Positions 1-9,614 of a stretch of 64,000 nt of DNA are shown here, in pieces (positions within the stretch are counted from its first letter, which is position 1; every line of letters begins with the position of its first letter). The stretch covers positions 16,577 through 80,576 of the forward strand of contig NZ_LMTZ01000083.1 in the NCBI RefSeq assembly GCF_001456025.1, given 5' to 3'. The notes below the pieces were generated by a model. It worked only from the letters and a program-made list of their open reading frames with translations. It ran no database searches and was not told the DNA's origin. This stretch comes from Mastigocoleus testarum BC008 (lineage in GTDB: Bacteria > Cyanobacteriota > Cyanobacteriia > Cyanobacteriales > Nostocaceae). The translations under genes were made by a program, and so were the position numbers.

Positions 1-204
1 TCATAGAATAAAGGTATTATGAGCGTTGTGCGCGCTTCTGCCTAAAACAAGCTCAATCCCATTAAAAAACTGTGTTGAAAAAGTTGGCAGTTGGGAGTAA
101 AAGATATTGGTTTATGGCAATATTTATCAAAAGGCACGTAGCAACAGTCAAAGCCAATTTTGTTTTTACCTGTTTGTGTTTATTCAACCGTGGAGGTCTA
201 GTAA

Positions 205-672
205 ATGTCTGTTCGCCTTTACATAGGCAATTTGCCGAAAGAAGTAATAGATAAGTCAGAGCTACAAGCAATTTTTGCCGAAGAAGGTAATGCAGTTACA
301 ACTAAACTGATTAAAGATCGTAAGACTGGAAAATGCCGTGGTTTTGGCTTTATTACAGTCAATAATGATGAGAAAGCTGACCAAATTATTGAAAAATATA
401 ATGGTCAGATGTTTAAAGAAACTGCGATTAAAGTCGAAAAGGCACTACCTCGTAGCAAAGGAGAGGAAAACAACGAGGAACAAGCTGCAAAAGCATCGAG
501 TGGTGCTGGTAGCCCTCAAAAAGAAGGTAAGAAAGGGAAGAAATCTCGTCGTAATTCACCAAAAGAGACTTCTTCATCTAGTCATGATTCCGATGCAGTT
601 CGTCCAGACCCTCGCTGGGCTGCAGAACTAGAAAAACTCAAGGAGATGTTAGCTGCACAAGCAACAAATTAA
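205..672 (+). CDS. RRM-type RNA-binding protein (cyanobacterial Rbp family)
   Basis: A 155-residue single-RRM protein. RNP2 is LYIGNL (residues 5-10) and RNP1 is KCRGFGFI (43-50), so the RNA-contacting aromatic residues are present. The RRM ends near residue 80. It is followed by a charged Lys/Ser-rich linker and a conserved-looking C-terminal helix (DPRWAAELEKLKEMLAAQ). Many cyanobacterial Rbp proteins are shorter and glycine-rich; this tail is more like the Rbp3 type, which has been linked to localisation of photosynthesis mRNAs at thylakoids. That function is inferred by family only. The ATG at 205 is preceded by a strong GGAGG at 192-196. The gene stands alone and ends in an AT-rich hairpin. 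Confidence 0.93.
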   Translation: MSVRLYIGNLPKEVIDKSELQAIFAEEGNAVTTKLIKDRKTGKCRGFGFITVNNDEKADQIIEKYNGQMFKETAIKVEKALPRSKGEENNEEQAAKASSGAGSPQKEGKKGKKSRRNSPKETSSSSHDSDAVRPDPRWAAELEKLKEMLAAQATN

Positions 673-688
673 TTTGTTTTCTTGGGGT

Positions 689-740
689 ATTAAAAATTAA
701 AAATCAAAGTATTTTCTGTCTTTGATTTTTAATTTTTAAT
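689..740 (+). terminator. Perfect 21-bp inverted repeat after rbp
   Basis: The arms at 689-709 and 720-740 are perfectly complementary over 21 bp with a 10-nt loop. The stem is almost all A/T, and the right arm itself supplies the T-rich 3' end (ATTTTTAATTTTTAAT). It lies 17 bp after the rbp stop codon, so it probably ends that transcript. It could also serve as an mRNA-stabilising 3' hairpin. Confidence 0.6.
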
Positions 741-1984
741 TTAATAGTTAAAAACGAATGAAAAATTTAAATATTTACCTACTTCTGATTATTTACTTCT
801 GATTATTTAATAGATGTCTAGTCTCAGTTCATAAATTACTGATGCATAGATATATCTATTGTCTAAAATGTTACTTTTATATTTCCAAATAAGAGAATTT
901 TTCGTCAAAGGCGATCTAAAAATATCTATCTTATATAAGGTTTACAGGTATATATCATTTTTTCTTGATATAAAAATCCAATAATTTGTTTTTTAAAGTA
1001 TATGTGATGCTTGAGTGCTGCCTTTAAAGTTAACGGGAGTGCTGTAAAGCTGATAGAGTCAGAACTTATGAACCCCAAATATATCATTTTGGTTCAAACT
1101 GGAATTTTCTGAATAGACATTTTTCGGAGATTGGTGTGTGGGCTTTTTTCGTTCAATGCCACACCACCATATAATTTCTTCTTACAAGCTTGATATTTAA
1201 AATTTATAATTTGGCTAACATCTCTTCTTGGGTGGTGCGATAAATGCCTAAGAGGCGTTCCGCGTTCGCTGAAAGCGTCTCGAAGTGATCGAGAAGAGGT
1301 TTTGGCATATGTTTTCATATGCTACTTCGTTAAGGAACCGTATTCACATATCATCTTTAGCTTCTGAAAAGCGGAAAAATTTAAGACATTTCAGTTGTCA
1401 TGATAATTATAAATGAGAAACCTGCTGTTGAGAATTTAAGCTAATGTATGATTTGTTGCTAATTAAAACACGATAAATAGAGCGTAAATTTTATACACTA
1501 GGGCCAAGAGGTAATTAATCATATTATTTATCAAAACTATTAAGGTATTATGTTAAAAAAATATAAATTTTTATAAAGACATCAAGTAATCATTTTATGA
1601 GTACAAATCAAGTAAGTGATAACACTATTTTAAAAGTTGCTTTTTAGACTTTAAATATTTTTTGTTTAAATGTATAAAAAAACAATAAAAGTATCAATTA
1701 GATATATAGTTCGATATCCCCACAAGTAATAATGATTAGACTTTACAAGTATTTTTGAGATTAAGATGGAAATAAAAGTTGAGCAAAATTATTGGATTAG
1801 AAGTATAATTTGCATCTTTTAATATAGTTAACACATAAGTTATTAAAGTAACGAAAATGTAAATTTATTAGACGTTTTAAATTAAAATAAATATTACTTA
1901 GAACAAATAGACAACTGAGGTTGAACGGCAAAGGTGAAACTTTGGCGCTAGTTTAAACCTCTTTAAATCGAGGATCGGAAGGCT
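741..1984. other. 1.2-kb AT-rich intergenic region
   Basis: No convincing gene is visible. The region contains a dispersed repeat (1250-1298) and the leader of the glycosyltransferase gene, with CGGAAGG just before its ATG at 1985. A reading frame on the minus strand across 1094-1318 is produced by the repeat and has no protein features. Confidence 0.5.
1250..1298. repeat. Dispersed cyanobacterial repeat (GGCGTTCCGCG type)
   Basis: The block around GGCGTTCCGCGTTCGCTGAA and CGAAGTGATCGAGAAG is GC-rich in an AT-rich spacer. In the minus frame it reads as RSLRDAFSERGTPLRH, a string I recognise from repeat-derived false ORFs in Nostocales genomes. A shorter related piece (GCTTGCTGAAAGCGTCTTA) lies near 23530. 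Confidence 0.5.
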
Positions 1985-3289
1985 ATGAACTCCAGAACGG
2001 AAGAACGTATCGTCTTGATTTCAGTTCACGGAGATCCTGCAATTGAGGTAGGAAAAGAAGAAGCAGGAGGACAAAATGTTTACGTCCGTCACGTGGGTGA
2101 AGCACTGGCGAAACTAGGGTGGAAAGTTGATATGTTTACCCGTAAAGTAAATGCACAACAAGATGATATTGTTGAGCATACAGAGAATTGCCGAACTATT
2201 CGTTTGAAGGCTGGTCCGACAGATTTTGTTCCACGAGATGATATTTTTGATTACCTACCTGAATTTGTGGATAATTTGCTGAAATTTCAGCAAGAAAATG
2301 ATTTTACATATCCCCTAATTCATACCAATTACTGGTTATCTGCTTGGGTTGGGATGCAATTGAAACAAATTCAGGGAAGTCAGCAAATTCATACATATCA
2401 TTCTTTAGGGGCAGTAAAGTACAATACTGTTAATAAAGTCCCCCTAATTGCCAATACTCGCTTGGAAGTAGAAAAAAATGTATTAGAGACAGCTGAGAGA
2501 ATAGTGGCTACTTCTCCTCAAGAAGAAGAACACATGCGTTCTTGGGTCTCAAGTGAAGGTCAAATTGATATTATTCCTTGCGGTACAGATATTGAACGTT
2601 TTGGTGGTGTTGATAAAGCAGCAGCAAGAGCTAAATTGAGAAGTAAAGCTCAAACTGTAGGTAATGAACTGAAATTTAGCCTCGATGAAGAAATAGTTAT
2701 GTATGTAGGACGTTTCGACCGCCGAAAAGGTATAGAAACTTTAGTACGGGCGATACGAAAATCTAATTTATTTAACTCACCCAATCTCAAATTAATTATT
2801 GCTGGTGGTAGTCGTCCCGGTCAAAGTGATGGTAGAGAACGGGAACGAATAGAAAATATTGTTGATGAGTTGGGGATGAGACAGGTGACATGTTTCCCCG
2901 GTCGTTTGAGCCAGGAAGATTTACCATTGTATTACGCTGCAGCTGATGTATGCGTTGTTCCGAGTCATTACGAACCTTTTGGTCTAGTTGCAATTGAAGC
3001 AATGGCGAGTGGGACACCTGTTGTCGCAAGTGATGTGGGAGGATTACAGTTTACTGTTGTTCCCGAAGAAACAGGTTTATTAGCTCCACCCAAAGATGTG
3101 GAAGCTTTTTGTAGCGCAATTGATCGTATTATTTCTGATTCGCAATGGCGAGATAAGTTGGGTCAAGCAGGAAGAAAGCGAGTTGAGACTAAGTTTAGTT
3201 GGAATGGTGTAGCGCATCAGTTGAGTGACCTTTACACAGAAATCTCAAACATAACACCGGCAGATGCTCCAAGTTTAATTGAGAAGTAA
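1985..3289 (+). CDS. GT4-family glycosyltransferase, sucrose-phosphate-synthase-like
   Basis: A 434-residue GT-B fold enzyme. The N-terminal domain has the GGQNVYVRHVGEALAKLGW motif (about residues 29-47) typical of sucrose synthase, SPS and MshA-like enzymes. The C-terminal Rossmann domain has VMYVGRFDRRKGIETL and the retaining GT4 signature HYEPFGLVAIEAMASGTPVVAS. Cyanobacteria have short SPS enzymes lacking the phosphatase domain, and this length fits them. MshA-like or other sugar transfer is equally possible from sequence. The protein is predicted cytosolic. The start is supported by AAGG at 1979-1982. The neighbours do not point to a pathway. Confidence 0.85.
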   Translation: MNSRTEERIVLISVHGDPAIEVGKEEAGGQNVYVRHVGEALAKLGWKVDMFTRKVNAQQDDIVEHTENCRTIRLKAGPTDFVPRDDIFDYLPEFVDNLLKFQQENDFTYPLIHTNYWLSAWVGMQLKQIQGSQQIHTYHSLGAVKYNTVNKVPLIANTRLEVEKNVLETAERIVATSPQEEEHMRSWVSSEGQIDIIPCGTDIERFGGVDKAAARAKLRSKAQTVGNELKFSLDEEIVMYVGRFDRRKGIETLVRAIRKSNLFNSPNLKLIIAGGSRPGQSDGRERERIENIVDELGMRQVTCFPGRLSQEDLPLYYAAADVCVVPSHYEPFGLVAIEAMASGTPVVASDVGGLQFTVVPEETGLLAPPKDVEAFCSAIDRIISDSQWRDKLGQAGRKRVETKFSWNGVAHQLSDLYTEISNITPADAPSLIEK

Positions 3290-3719
3290 AATAAAAAACT
3301 GAATAATCCAAAAATCGGTAATGGCTAAAAGGCAAAGCTAAGAACTGCTTTTTACCTTTTACCGTTTACTTTTGATATTTTAGATTTTTGATGTTTTAGA
3401 TCTTATTACAGGATAAAAATTGTAGAGTGTGAATAAAAGAAGCCATTTTTTCATCAATATTTAGAAGAATGGAAGGAAGATAGTCAAAACCATAACAAAA
3501 AATGCTTTTGGCTCTATGATCGTGCTTTTTGATCGTTAGAGGTTTATGTTAGTGCAACCATTTACCAATTAGGACAGCCCAATATAATGTAATAGTAAGG
3601 ACGGCAAGTAGTTTACTCAAACGCTTTGAATCCTGAAAGTGAGTAGATTCCAGGCAAAACCTCCTGATTTTAAAAATGCCGAATAATATTTCGATTAGAT
3701 ATAAATTATATTAAAAAAG
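3290..3719. other. Intergenic region, no gene seen
   Basis: An imperfect hairpin (AAAAGGCAAAGC around 3327 against GCTTTTTACCTTTT around 3348) follows the glycosyltransferase and may end its transcript. The rest is AT-rich with no coding signal. Confidence 0.35.
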
Positions 3720-4613
3720 ATGAATTTATCTGGTCAACAATATAGGAAATTAATGGATGCTTTAATGGATGCTTTTCCTGATAAGGCATCACTGGAAAAA
3801 ATGTTATATTTTGAATTAGATAAAAGTCTAGATATAATTGTAGGTGGTAGTAATTTACAAGATATTGTCTTTAATTTAATCAAAGTATCAAAAGCTGAGA
3901 ATTGGATTGAAGATTTAATTAATACCGCACGTAAGTCAAATCCTGGAAATCCAAGTTTAAAAGCTATTGGTGAAGAATTGTTAGCAAATCATCATCAAGA
4001 AATACTATCTGTCCCTTCTCCTAAGACTCCAATTCAACAAAGTACTCAGCAACAAAAAATCCTAATTTTAGCAGCAATTCCCCACGGACTCCGCTTGGAT
4101 AAAGAAATTAGAGAAATTGAGGATGCTATCCGCAGAGCAAATAAACGGGATTTATTTGACATTAGGACAAGAACTGCTGTCCGTCCTCAAGATATTCGTA
4201 GAGCTATTGCAGAAGAACAGCCTCAAATTGTTCATTTTTGTGGACATTGCTTGGAAGATGGCATATTACTGTTAGAAGATGAAGTGGGAAATAATAAGCC
4301 TGTTTCACCAAAAGCTTTGACATCTCTGTTTAAATTGCATCTTGATTATGTGAAATGTGTTTTGCTTAATGCTTGTTATTCAGAAAAACCTGCTGAAGCA
4401 ATTAGCAAGTATATCGATTATGTAATTGGTATGAATAATTCAATCAAAGAAAGAGTAGCGATTGAGTTCGCTAGAGGATTTTATGATGGGTTGAGTTACA
4501 AAAATTCAGGTAATAAAGATGTGTTTCAAAGAGCCTTTGATGAAGCCATAGTTGCGATTGAAATGGAAAATATTTCACAAGGAGTGATACCAGTTTTAAA
4601 AAAAAAGTCTTAA
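3720..4613 (+). CDS. EAD1-CHAT protein (caspase-like protease), zero-frame part
   Basis: This frame encodes 297 residues. Residues 1-90 match effector-associated domain 1 (EAD1), a death-fold-like adaptor of bacterial conflict systems. Residues about 112-290 form a CHAT/caspase-like peptidase: the His motif is VHFCGHC (His176) and the Cys motif is VLLNACYSE (Cys219). The usual GHG is GHC here. The frame stops at 4611-4613 directly after an A9 run. The -1 frame continues without a stop into a GUN4 domain (see 4607-5137), so the intended product is probably EAD1-CHAT-GUN4 of about 472 residues. There is no Shine-Dalgarno sequence before the ATG, only AAAAAAG. A convergent DUF4062-kinase gene ends 184 bp beyond the GUN4 stop. 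Confidence 0.85.
   Translation: MNLSGQQYRKLMDALMDAFPDKASLEKMLYFELDKSLDIIVGGSNLQDIVFNLIKVSKAENWIEDLINTARKSNPGNPSLKAIGEELLANHHQEILSVPSPKTPIQQSTQQQKILILAAIPHGLRLDKEIREIEDAIRRANKRDLFDIRTRTAVRPQDIRRAIAEEQPQIVHFCGHCLEDGILLLEDEVGNNKPVSPKALTSLFKLHLDYVKCVLLNACYSEKPAEAISKYIDYVIGMNNSIKERVAIEFARGFYDGLSYKNSGNKDVFQRAFDEAIVAIEMENISQGVIPVLKKKS
4598..4607 (+). other. Candidate slippery site (A9G) for -1 frameshift
   Basis: Nine A residues (4598-4606) are followed by G. In the zero frame the last seven bases read A AAA AAG, the same heptamer as the classical dnaX -1 site. A TCT codon and the TAA stop follow immediately. A Shine-Dalgarno-like AAGGAG lies upstream at 4579-4584, 16 nt from the heptamer; in dnaX the stimulator is about 10 nt away. 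I did not find a convincing downstream stem. One extra A in the DNA or RNA would also restore the frame. Confidence 0.5.
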
Positions 4614-5137
4614 ATGAGTTCACTATAGAGAAGCTACTAATTACTGAAACTCAAAATACCTGGAAAAATGAACTTAGTAGCGAACACAATATCGACTATA
4701 CATATCTTCAAGATTTACTGAAAGCTGAACAATGGAAAGAAGCGGATCGGGAAACTCTTGCTGTTATGCTGAAAGCAGCCGATAGAGAGAAGCAAGGGTG
4801 GTTTAATAATGAATCCATCGATAATTTCCCCTGTAACGATCTCCGTACTATAAATCAACTTTGGATACAAAATAGTAATAGGCGCTTCGGGTTTAGCGTG
4901 CAAAAGCGCATTTGGGAAAGTGTTGGGAGAGACTATGAAAAGTTTGGTGAGCAGGTTGGCTGGCGAAAAGGAATGTTGACTAAACAGTGGTTGTATTATC
5001 GAGAAATTACTTTTAATATTAATGCCCCTTTAGGGCACCTTCCAACTTTTATGGCTCCTAATATCTCAAGTTGCTGGGGACCTTTTGCCAGACTCGTGTT
5101 GAGACCACTAGGTTTCTTCTCACGCGAAGACTTATAA
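4607..5137 (+). other. GUN4 domain encoded in the -1 frame of the EAD1-CHAT gene
   Basis: From 4607 the -1 frame is open for 176 codons (beginning VLNEFTIEKL) to the TAA at 5135-5137. The GUN4 fold signatures are clear: YLQDLLKAEQWKEADRET, then NFPCNDLRTINQLW, RRFGFSVQKRIW, YEKFGEQVGW and APLGHLP. GUN4 binds tetrapyrroles and activates Mg-chelatase in chlorophyll synthesis; in cyanobacteria it also occurs as a sensor module in multidomain proteins. No plausible start codon precedes the domain in this frame (the first ATG, at 4766, is inside it). This supports a fusion with the upstream frame, by recoding or by a lesion at the A9 run. Confidence 0.85.
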
Positions 5138-5321
5138 GCTACATTCTGTACTATAACCCAAATTCTGTACCCGAACTTTCACAAAAGGGTTTTTAGTGAT
5201 TATTTTTTCGATAATAAAGAGTTAAAAAATACCTTGATTACCTACAATATCCTATTATTTATGGTCTGCTGAAAAAGTAATAAAAAATCAGATAATTACC
5301 TTTTCTACATGTCGTGAAAAG

Positions 5322-7394
5322 TCAGTAATTAAAGGGGTCTACTGTGGTTGGAATGTCTAATGGAACATGCGTCTGATTTGTAACAGTTTTAGAAGATTCT
5401 GGTTTATTCTGCTCAAATATATCTGAGATTACTCGTGTAACAACATGATTACCATTAGGTAAAGTGGCAGCAAAAATTTTACTTTTCAATTGAAACTTAA
5501 TTCGGTTTCTGAGTGGATAACTACTTAAAAGTTTTTCTAAAGTAGACAGAAACTTGCTCATATCTAATCGTTCATTAGGATCGAAACGCAGACAACTCTG
5601 AAGAAATTGTTTCCATTCTATGGTTCCTTCTTTATTTAAAGTGTGTCTTCGTAAAGGTATATGCACAATGGGATTGTAAAATACATCAATTTCAGTATTA
5701 TAACTTCCATAAAATCCAGGTATCATAAGTTTACGCACCTCACCAAGTAAATAACCACCTGTAATATCAGTCATTATCCTAGCCAATGAGTAAACATCAG
5801 ATTTGAATGAAATAGGATCGCCCATAATTACTTCTGGAGCAGACCAATTTGGTGTCCAACCTGGAGCAATTTCACCTTCAGCTATATCAAACCCATCTAT
5901 AATTATTGGTCCATCACTAGACAGTAATATATTAGAGGGCTTAATATCCGCATGTACTAATACTTTCTGTTTATGATAATCCTCAATAGATTGAGCTATC
6001 TTGAGAAATAAATTGCCTACCGATTGCCGAGCTAAGTAAAAATCTATCTCTTTTACGAATTCGCCATAATCGGAAAAATATTCCATAGCATTGTATGTGA
6101 GATACTCTTCAAGAAAGCTAATTGGTTTAATCGTAATATTCTTATCTTCTATACTTAATGCGGATTTGAAGTGAGACTTTGGAAGGTTTATTTCTAATGG
6201 GTCGGCAATAGAATTTATACTGGGTTTGAAGAAAACATCCGGAAGGTTTACTTCAAGTGACTCTAAAATAAAAGGATGCCATTCTACCCATTTACCATTT
6301 TGTTTACCTACAGAATATAACTTATTGTCATTGAGAGATATTCCGAGAAATCGATTTAAGCCTCCCACAGATTCCAAATTTCCATATTCTTCAACTTTTT
6401 CCGCTTTATTTACTTTATCAATAACTTCTGGGTTAGTAATAATATCTCTGTCGTATAGTTCTTCTTCTTGATATAGGGTTGAATCTGATTCAGAAATCAG
6501 ACTGCTTCTCGTTTTTATTCTTTTATTTGATAAAGAACAGCTATCAACTATGCGAAAAAACAAAGATTCAAAAAGATTAGATAAATTATTTTGACTAACA
6601 AACAATTCTTCCGATTGACCATTTTTCATATGTACAGTATATATTCGTTTTTGCTTGCTAAGTGATACAAGCAGTTCATTAAAAATAGCATCCGGAAATT
6701 CTACTGTTAAATCTGGTTTACTAATATGAAGTTTGTCATAAAAATTATTTAATCCATTGGAACGATTAATCTCAAGGAGAAAAAGTAATTTATCTTCTGC
6801 TCTTCCAAGTAAAATGTTTATATCAGGAAGTTGAGTAATTTCAGTATGTAGAGATATCTCTTTAAGAGAAACATAATCCGGAAATTTTATCAGCTTAATG
6901 CCAGTATGTTTATTTACAAAATCAACTATGGCTTCAGTTACAAGCCCTGCTAAATTATCAGGGCTTGAAAAAATCTTAACCGATTGAGCTTCCTTGATTC
7001 TAGCTTTGAATTTTTTCAGCTTCTCCCTGTGCTCAAAATCGAATAGTGCCGGAGGCCAGGCATAAGAATCATCAATAATGAAAGGAAGAATGGGGATATT
7101 ATTTTTTACTGCTGTATTGTATACAACTTCAATGGCACTATACTCCATATCCTTTGGAATATACCCGTATTTATGTGCAATAATTATTATGAGTAAGTCT
7201 GCTTTTTTTACTCTATCTGTGAAGTTTCCATGAGAATAATATTCGTCTTTTGGCCAGTAGAATTCATCATCACTGAAGGAAACTAATGAGTTTATAGAAT
7301 TCAATATAGCCGTCTTATGTTTATGTAAATCTTGAAAAGTTGATGAAACGAAAATACGTAAATTTTTAAACGTACCTATTTGATCTTGAAACAT
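5322..7394 (-). CDS. DUF4062 - protein-kinase-like fusion
   Basis: The protein has 690 residues. Residues 10-165 match DUF4062 (LRIFVSSTFQDL, KADLLIIIIAHKYGYIP, EVVYNTAVKNNIPILPF), a nucleotide-binding-like fold found at the N terminus of NLR-like and conflict proteins. The middle (170-410) is unrecognised. Residues about 430-655 hold a kinase C-lobe: catalytic loop HADIKPSN (Asp483, Lys485, Asn488), Mg-site Asp500 in IDGFD where DFG is usual, SAPE (518-521) and SDVYSLA. I see no glycine loop or VAIK lysine, so the N-lobe is missing or very divergent. The start is supported by GAAAGG before the ATG. It converges on the EAD1-CHAT-GUN4 gene, and a joint role in signalling or defence is inference. 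Confidence 0.8.
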   Translation of the reverse strand: MFQDQIGTFKNLRIFVSSTFQDLHKHKTAILNSINSLVSFSDDEFYWPKDEYYSHGNFTDRVKKADLLIIIIAHKYGYIPKDMEYSAIEVVYNTAVKNNIPILPFIIDDSYAWPPALFDFEHREKLKKFKARIKEAQSVKIFSSPDNLAGLVTEAIVDFVNKHTGIKLIKFPDYVSLKEISLHTEITQLPDINILLGRAEDKLLFLLEINRSNGLNNFYDKLHISKPDLTVEFPDAIFNELLVSLSKQKRIYTVHMKNGQSEELFVSQNNLSNLFESLFFRIVDSCSLSNKRIKTRSSLISESDSTLYQEEELYDRDIITNPEVIDKVNKAEKVEEYGNLESVGGLNRFLGISLNDNKLYSVGKQNGKWVEWHPFILESLEVNLPDVFFKPSINSIADPLEINLPKSHFKSALSIEDKNITIKPISFLEEYLTYNAMEYFSDYGEFVKEIDFYLARQSVGNLFLKIAQSIEDYHKQKVLVHADIKPSNILLSSDGPIIIDGFDIAEGEIAPGWTPNWSAPEVIMGDPISFKSDVYSLARIMTDITGGYLLGEVRKLMIPGFYGSYNTEIDVFYNPIVHIPLRRHTLNKEGTIEWKQFLQSCLRFDPNERLDMSKFLSTLEKLLSSYPLRNRIKFQLKSKIFAATLPNGNHVVTRVISDIFEQNKPESSKTVTNQTHVPLDIPTTVDPFNY

Positions 7395-7886
7395 TAAAAA
7401 ACCTTTCTAAGCTATTGAATTTTCATTTGTTAATATCTTATGTAAGGCGATGTGAAAATTTTCAAAAACAAAAGTATCACCCTATGTTTACTTGAGATAT
7501 TACGATCATTGTAGGACTCCTATTTCGATACCCCCTGAGATATCCCTCTTCTATCATTTTTCAGGTATTCTGAATAAATAAAAAAAATGAATAAAAAAAA
7601 TTCTACAAGGTAAGTCGAGCAATGGATATAGAGCTATAAATCCTTAAACATTTGCCAAGAGATTCTCACTCGACAGTCTCGGTGATAGACGAATATTAGT
7701 GATTAAGAGTTATTTCTATGAAATCCTTTTCCTGTTTACTTTTGTAAGTTTTTGTCCTGTACTGAGATTTTAGATATTGACTTCAGTTGCAGCAAAAAAA
7801 TTATATATGTCAACTAAAAAGCCGTGGGTTAGCTTACTTCAAAGTTATACTAAACATTAAAACTTGTAATTATATGAGCGATCGTC
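7395..7886. other. Intergenic region between divergent genes
   Basis: This AT-rich stretch separates the divergent DUF4062-kinase and RqcH genes and must hold both promoters. No repeat, RNA or further coding region is recognisable. Confidence 0.35.
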
Positions 7887-9614
7887 GTGCAGACTTTTGA
7901 CTATACAACTCTCAAAGCTGTTTGCAGCGATATTCGCGATCGCTGGCTTCCATCACGTTTAGAACAGGTTCACCAACGTGATAAATATACTATTGCAATT
8001 GCGTTGCGTACTCTCAAAGGGCGAAGTTGGCTAGATATTTCTCGCCATCCTCAAGCTGCGAGAATTTGTATTGGCGAACCACCACCACGAAAACCAGACA
8101 CTTTTACTTTTAGTCAACAATTGGTACATCAACTAGGTGGTTTGGCATTAATAGAAATAGAAACTATTGCTCCTTGGGAGCGGGCGATTGATTTAAGATT
8201 TGCTCGTCGTCCCGATGAGAGTCCACTGTATCACCTATATGTGGAAATTATGGGTAAGTACAGTAACATGGTTCTTACCGATGCAAACAATCAAATTATT
8301 ACTGTTGCCCATCAAATCAGTCAACAAAAATCTAGCGTCCGTTCCGTACTCACAGGACAATTATATGAAGCTCCACCTGCTTTAACTAACAGTATTCCCA
8401 GTTTAAGTGAGCCTTTTGAGCGTTGGTGGGAACGAGTAAGTTTAGTACCAGGAAGTATTAAACGTCAATTACTTAAGACTTATCGCGGGATATCGCCATC
8501 ACTACTTGAGTCAATGTTGCAAGTATCGGAGATTAATCCTCAAACTCATACTGATAAGTTAACATCCCAGGAATGGCAAAAGCTTTTTCAAACTTGGCGA
8601 GTTTGGTTGCAATCTTTGGAGCAAGAAAGCTTTAATCCGGCTTTGACAAAAACTGGATATACAGTTCTTGGTTGGGGTGGAGTTGAACCCGTTCAAGATA
8701 TCCAAGTATTGATCGACAAATACTATACGGAAAAACTCAATCAACAAGCTTTTTCCCAACTGCAACATCAATTAAATCAGAAAATCAACAATTTTTTGAC
8801 CAAACTGCGTGTGAAGGCGCAAAACTTTGAGGAACGTTTGCAGCAATCCGATCGAGCAGATGAATATCGTCAAAAAGCTGATTTATTAATGGCTCATCTG
8901 CATGAGTGGAAACCGGGAATTCAAAAGATGGTTCTACCTAACTTTGAAAACGGGGAACCAGTGAAGATAAAGCTTGAACCCGATAAAAATGCTGTTCAAA
9001 ATGCCCAAGGTCTTTATAAAAAACACCAAAAACTTAAACGTGCTCGCTTTGCAGTTGAACCTTTACTTTTAGAAGTCAAGGATGAAATTAATTATTTAGA
9101 GCAAGTTGAAGCATCTATTTCTCAAATAAATAATTACCAAAGTACGGAAGATTTACAAGCTTTGGAAGAGATTCGTGAAGAGTTAGTGGGACAAAAATAT
9201 TTAGAAGATACAGAATATCGTCGTCGCAGTTCTACTCAAACAGCTAGTACCAATTTTCATCAATACCACACTCCAGGCGGTTTTGAAGTTTTAATTGGTC
9301 GTAACAACCGCCAAAACGATCAACTTTCATTCAAGATAGCAGGTGATTACGATCTGTGGTTCCACGCTCAGGAAATTCCTGGAAGTCATGTACTACTTAG
9401 ATTGGAGGCTGGAACTACACCAAAGTCAGAAGATTTACAATTTGTTGCAAATCTCGCAGCTTATCACAGTCGCAGTCGTCAAAGTAAACAAGTTCCAGTG
9501 GTTTACACCCAGCCAAAATATGTTTATAAGCCTAAAGGTGCGAAACCGGGAATTGCGATTTATAAACAAGAGCAGGTTATTTGGGGTAAACCGTATTTAG
9601 TTGAGGGAGATTAG
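7887..9614 (+). CDS. rqcH: NFACT / RqcH (Rqc2) family ribosome quality-control protein
   Basis: A 575-residue protein with the NFACT-N domain (MQTFDYTTLKAVCSDI, then YHLYVEIMGKYSNMVLTD), a central helical coiled-coil region and the C-terminal NFACT-R domain (GGFEVLIGRNNRQNDQLSF, DLWFHAQEIPGSHVLLR). RqcH/Rqc2 binds stalled 50S subunits carrying peptidyl-tRNA and recruits tRNA-Ala to add C-terminal alanine degron tails. Older annotations call the family fibronectin-binding protein. The start is GTG at 7887; an ATG at 7874 is out of frame. The coding sequence contains GCGATCGC (HIP1). It appears monocistronic. Confidence 0.9.
   Translation: MQTFDYTTLKAVCSDIRDRWLPSRLEQVHQRDKYTIAIALRTLKGRSWLDISRHPQAARICIGEPPPRKPDTFTFSQQLVHQLGGLALIEIETIAPWERAIDLRFARRPDESPLYHLYVEIMGKYSNMVLTDANNQIITVAHQISQQKSSVRSVLTGQLYEAPPALTNSIPSLSEPFERWWERVSLVPGSIKRQLLKTYRGISPSLLESMLQVSEINPQTHTDKLTSQEWQKLFQTWRVWLQSLEQESFNPALTKTGYTVLGWGGVEPVQDIQVLIDKYYTEKLNQQAFSQLQHQLNQKINNFLTKLRVKAQNFEERLQQSDRADEYRQKADLLMAHLHEWKPGIQKMVLPNFENGEPVKIKLEPDKNAVQNAQGLYKKHQKLKRARFAVEPLLLEVKDEINYLEQVEASISQINNYQSTEDLQALEEIREELVGQKYLEDTEYRRRSSTQTASTNFHQYHTPGGFEVLIGRNNRQNDQLSFKIAGDYDLWFHAQEIPGSHVLLRLEAGTTPKSEDLQFVANLAAYHSRSRQSKQVPVVYTQPKYVYKPKGAKPGIAIYKQEQVIWGKPYLVEGD

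Noticed and set aside
1094-1318. Minus-strand frame of 74 codons
   Set aside because: Its only recognisable part is the translation of a dispersed repeat (RSLRDAFSERGTP).
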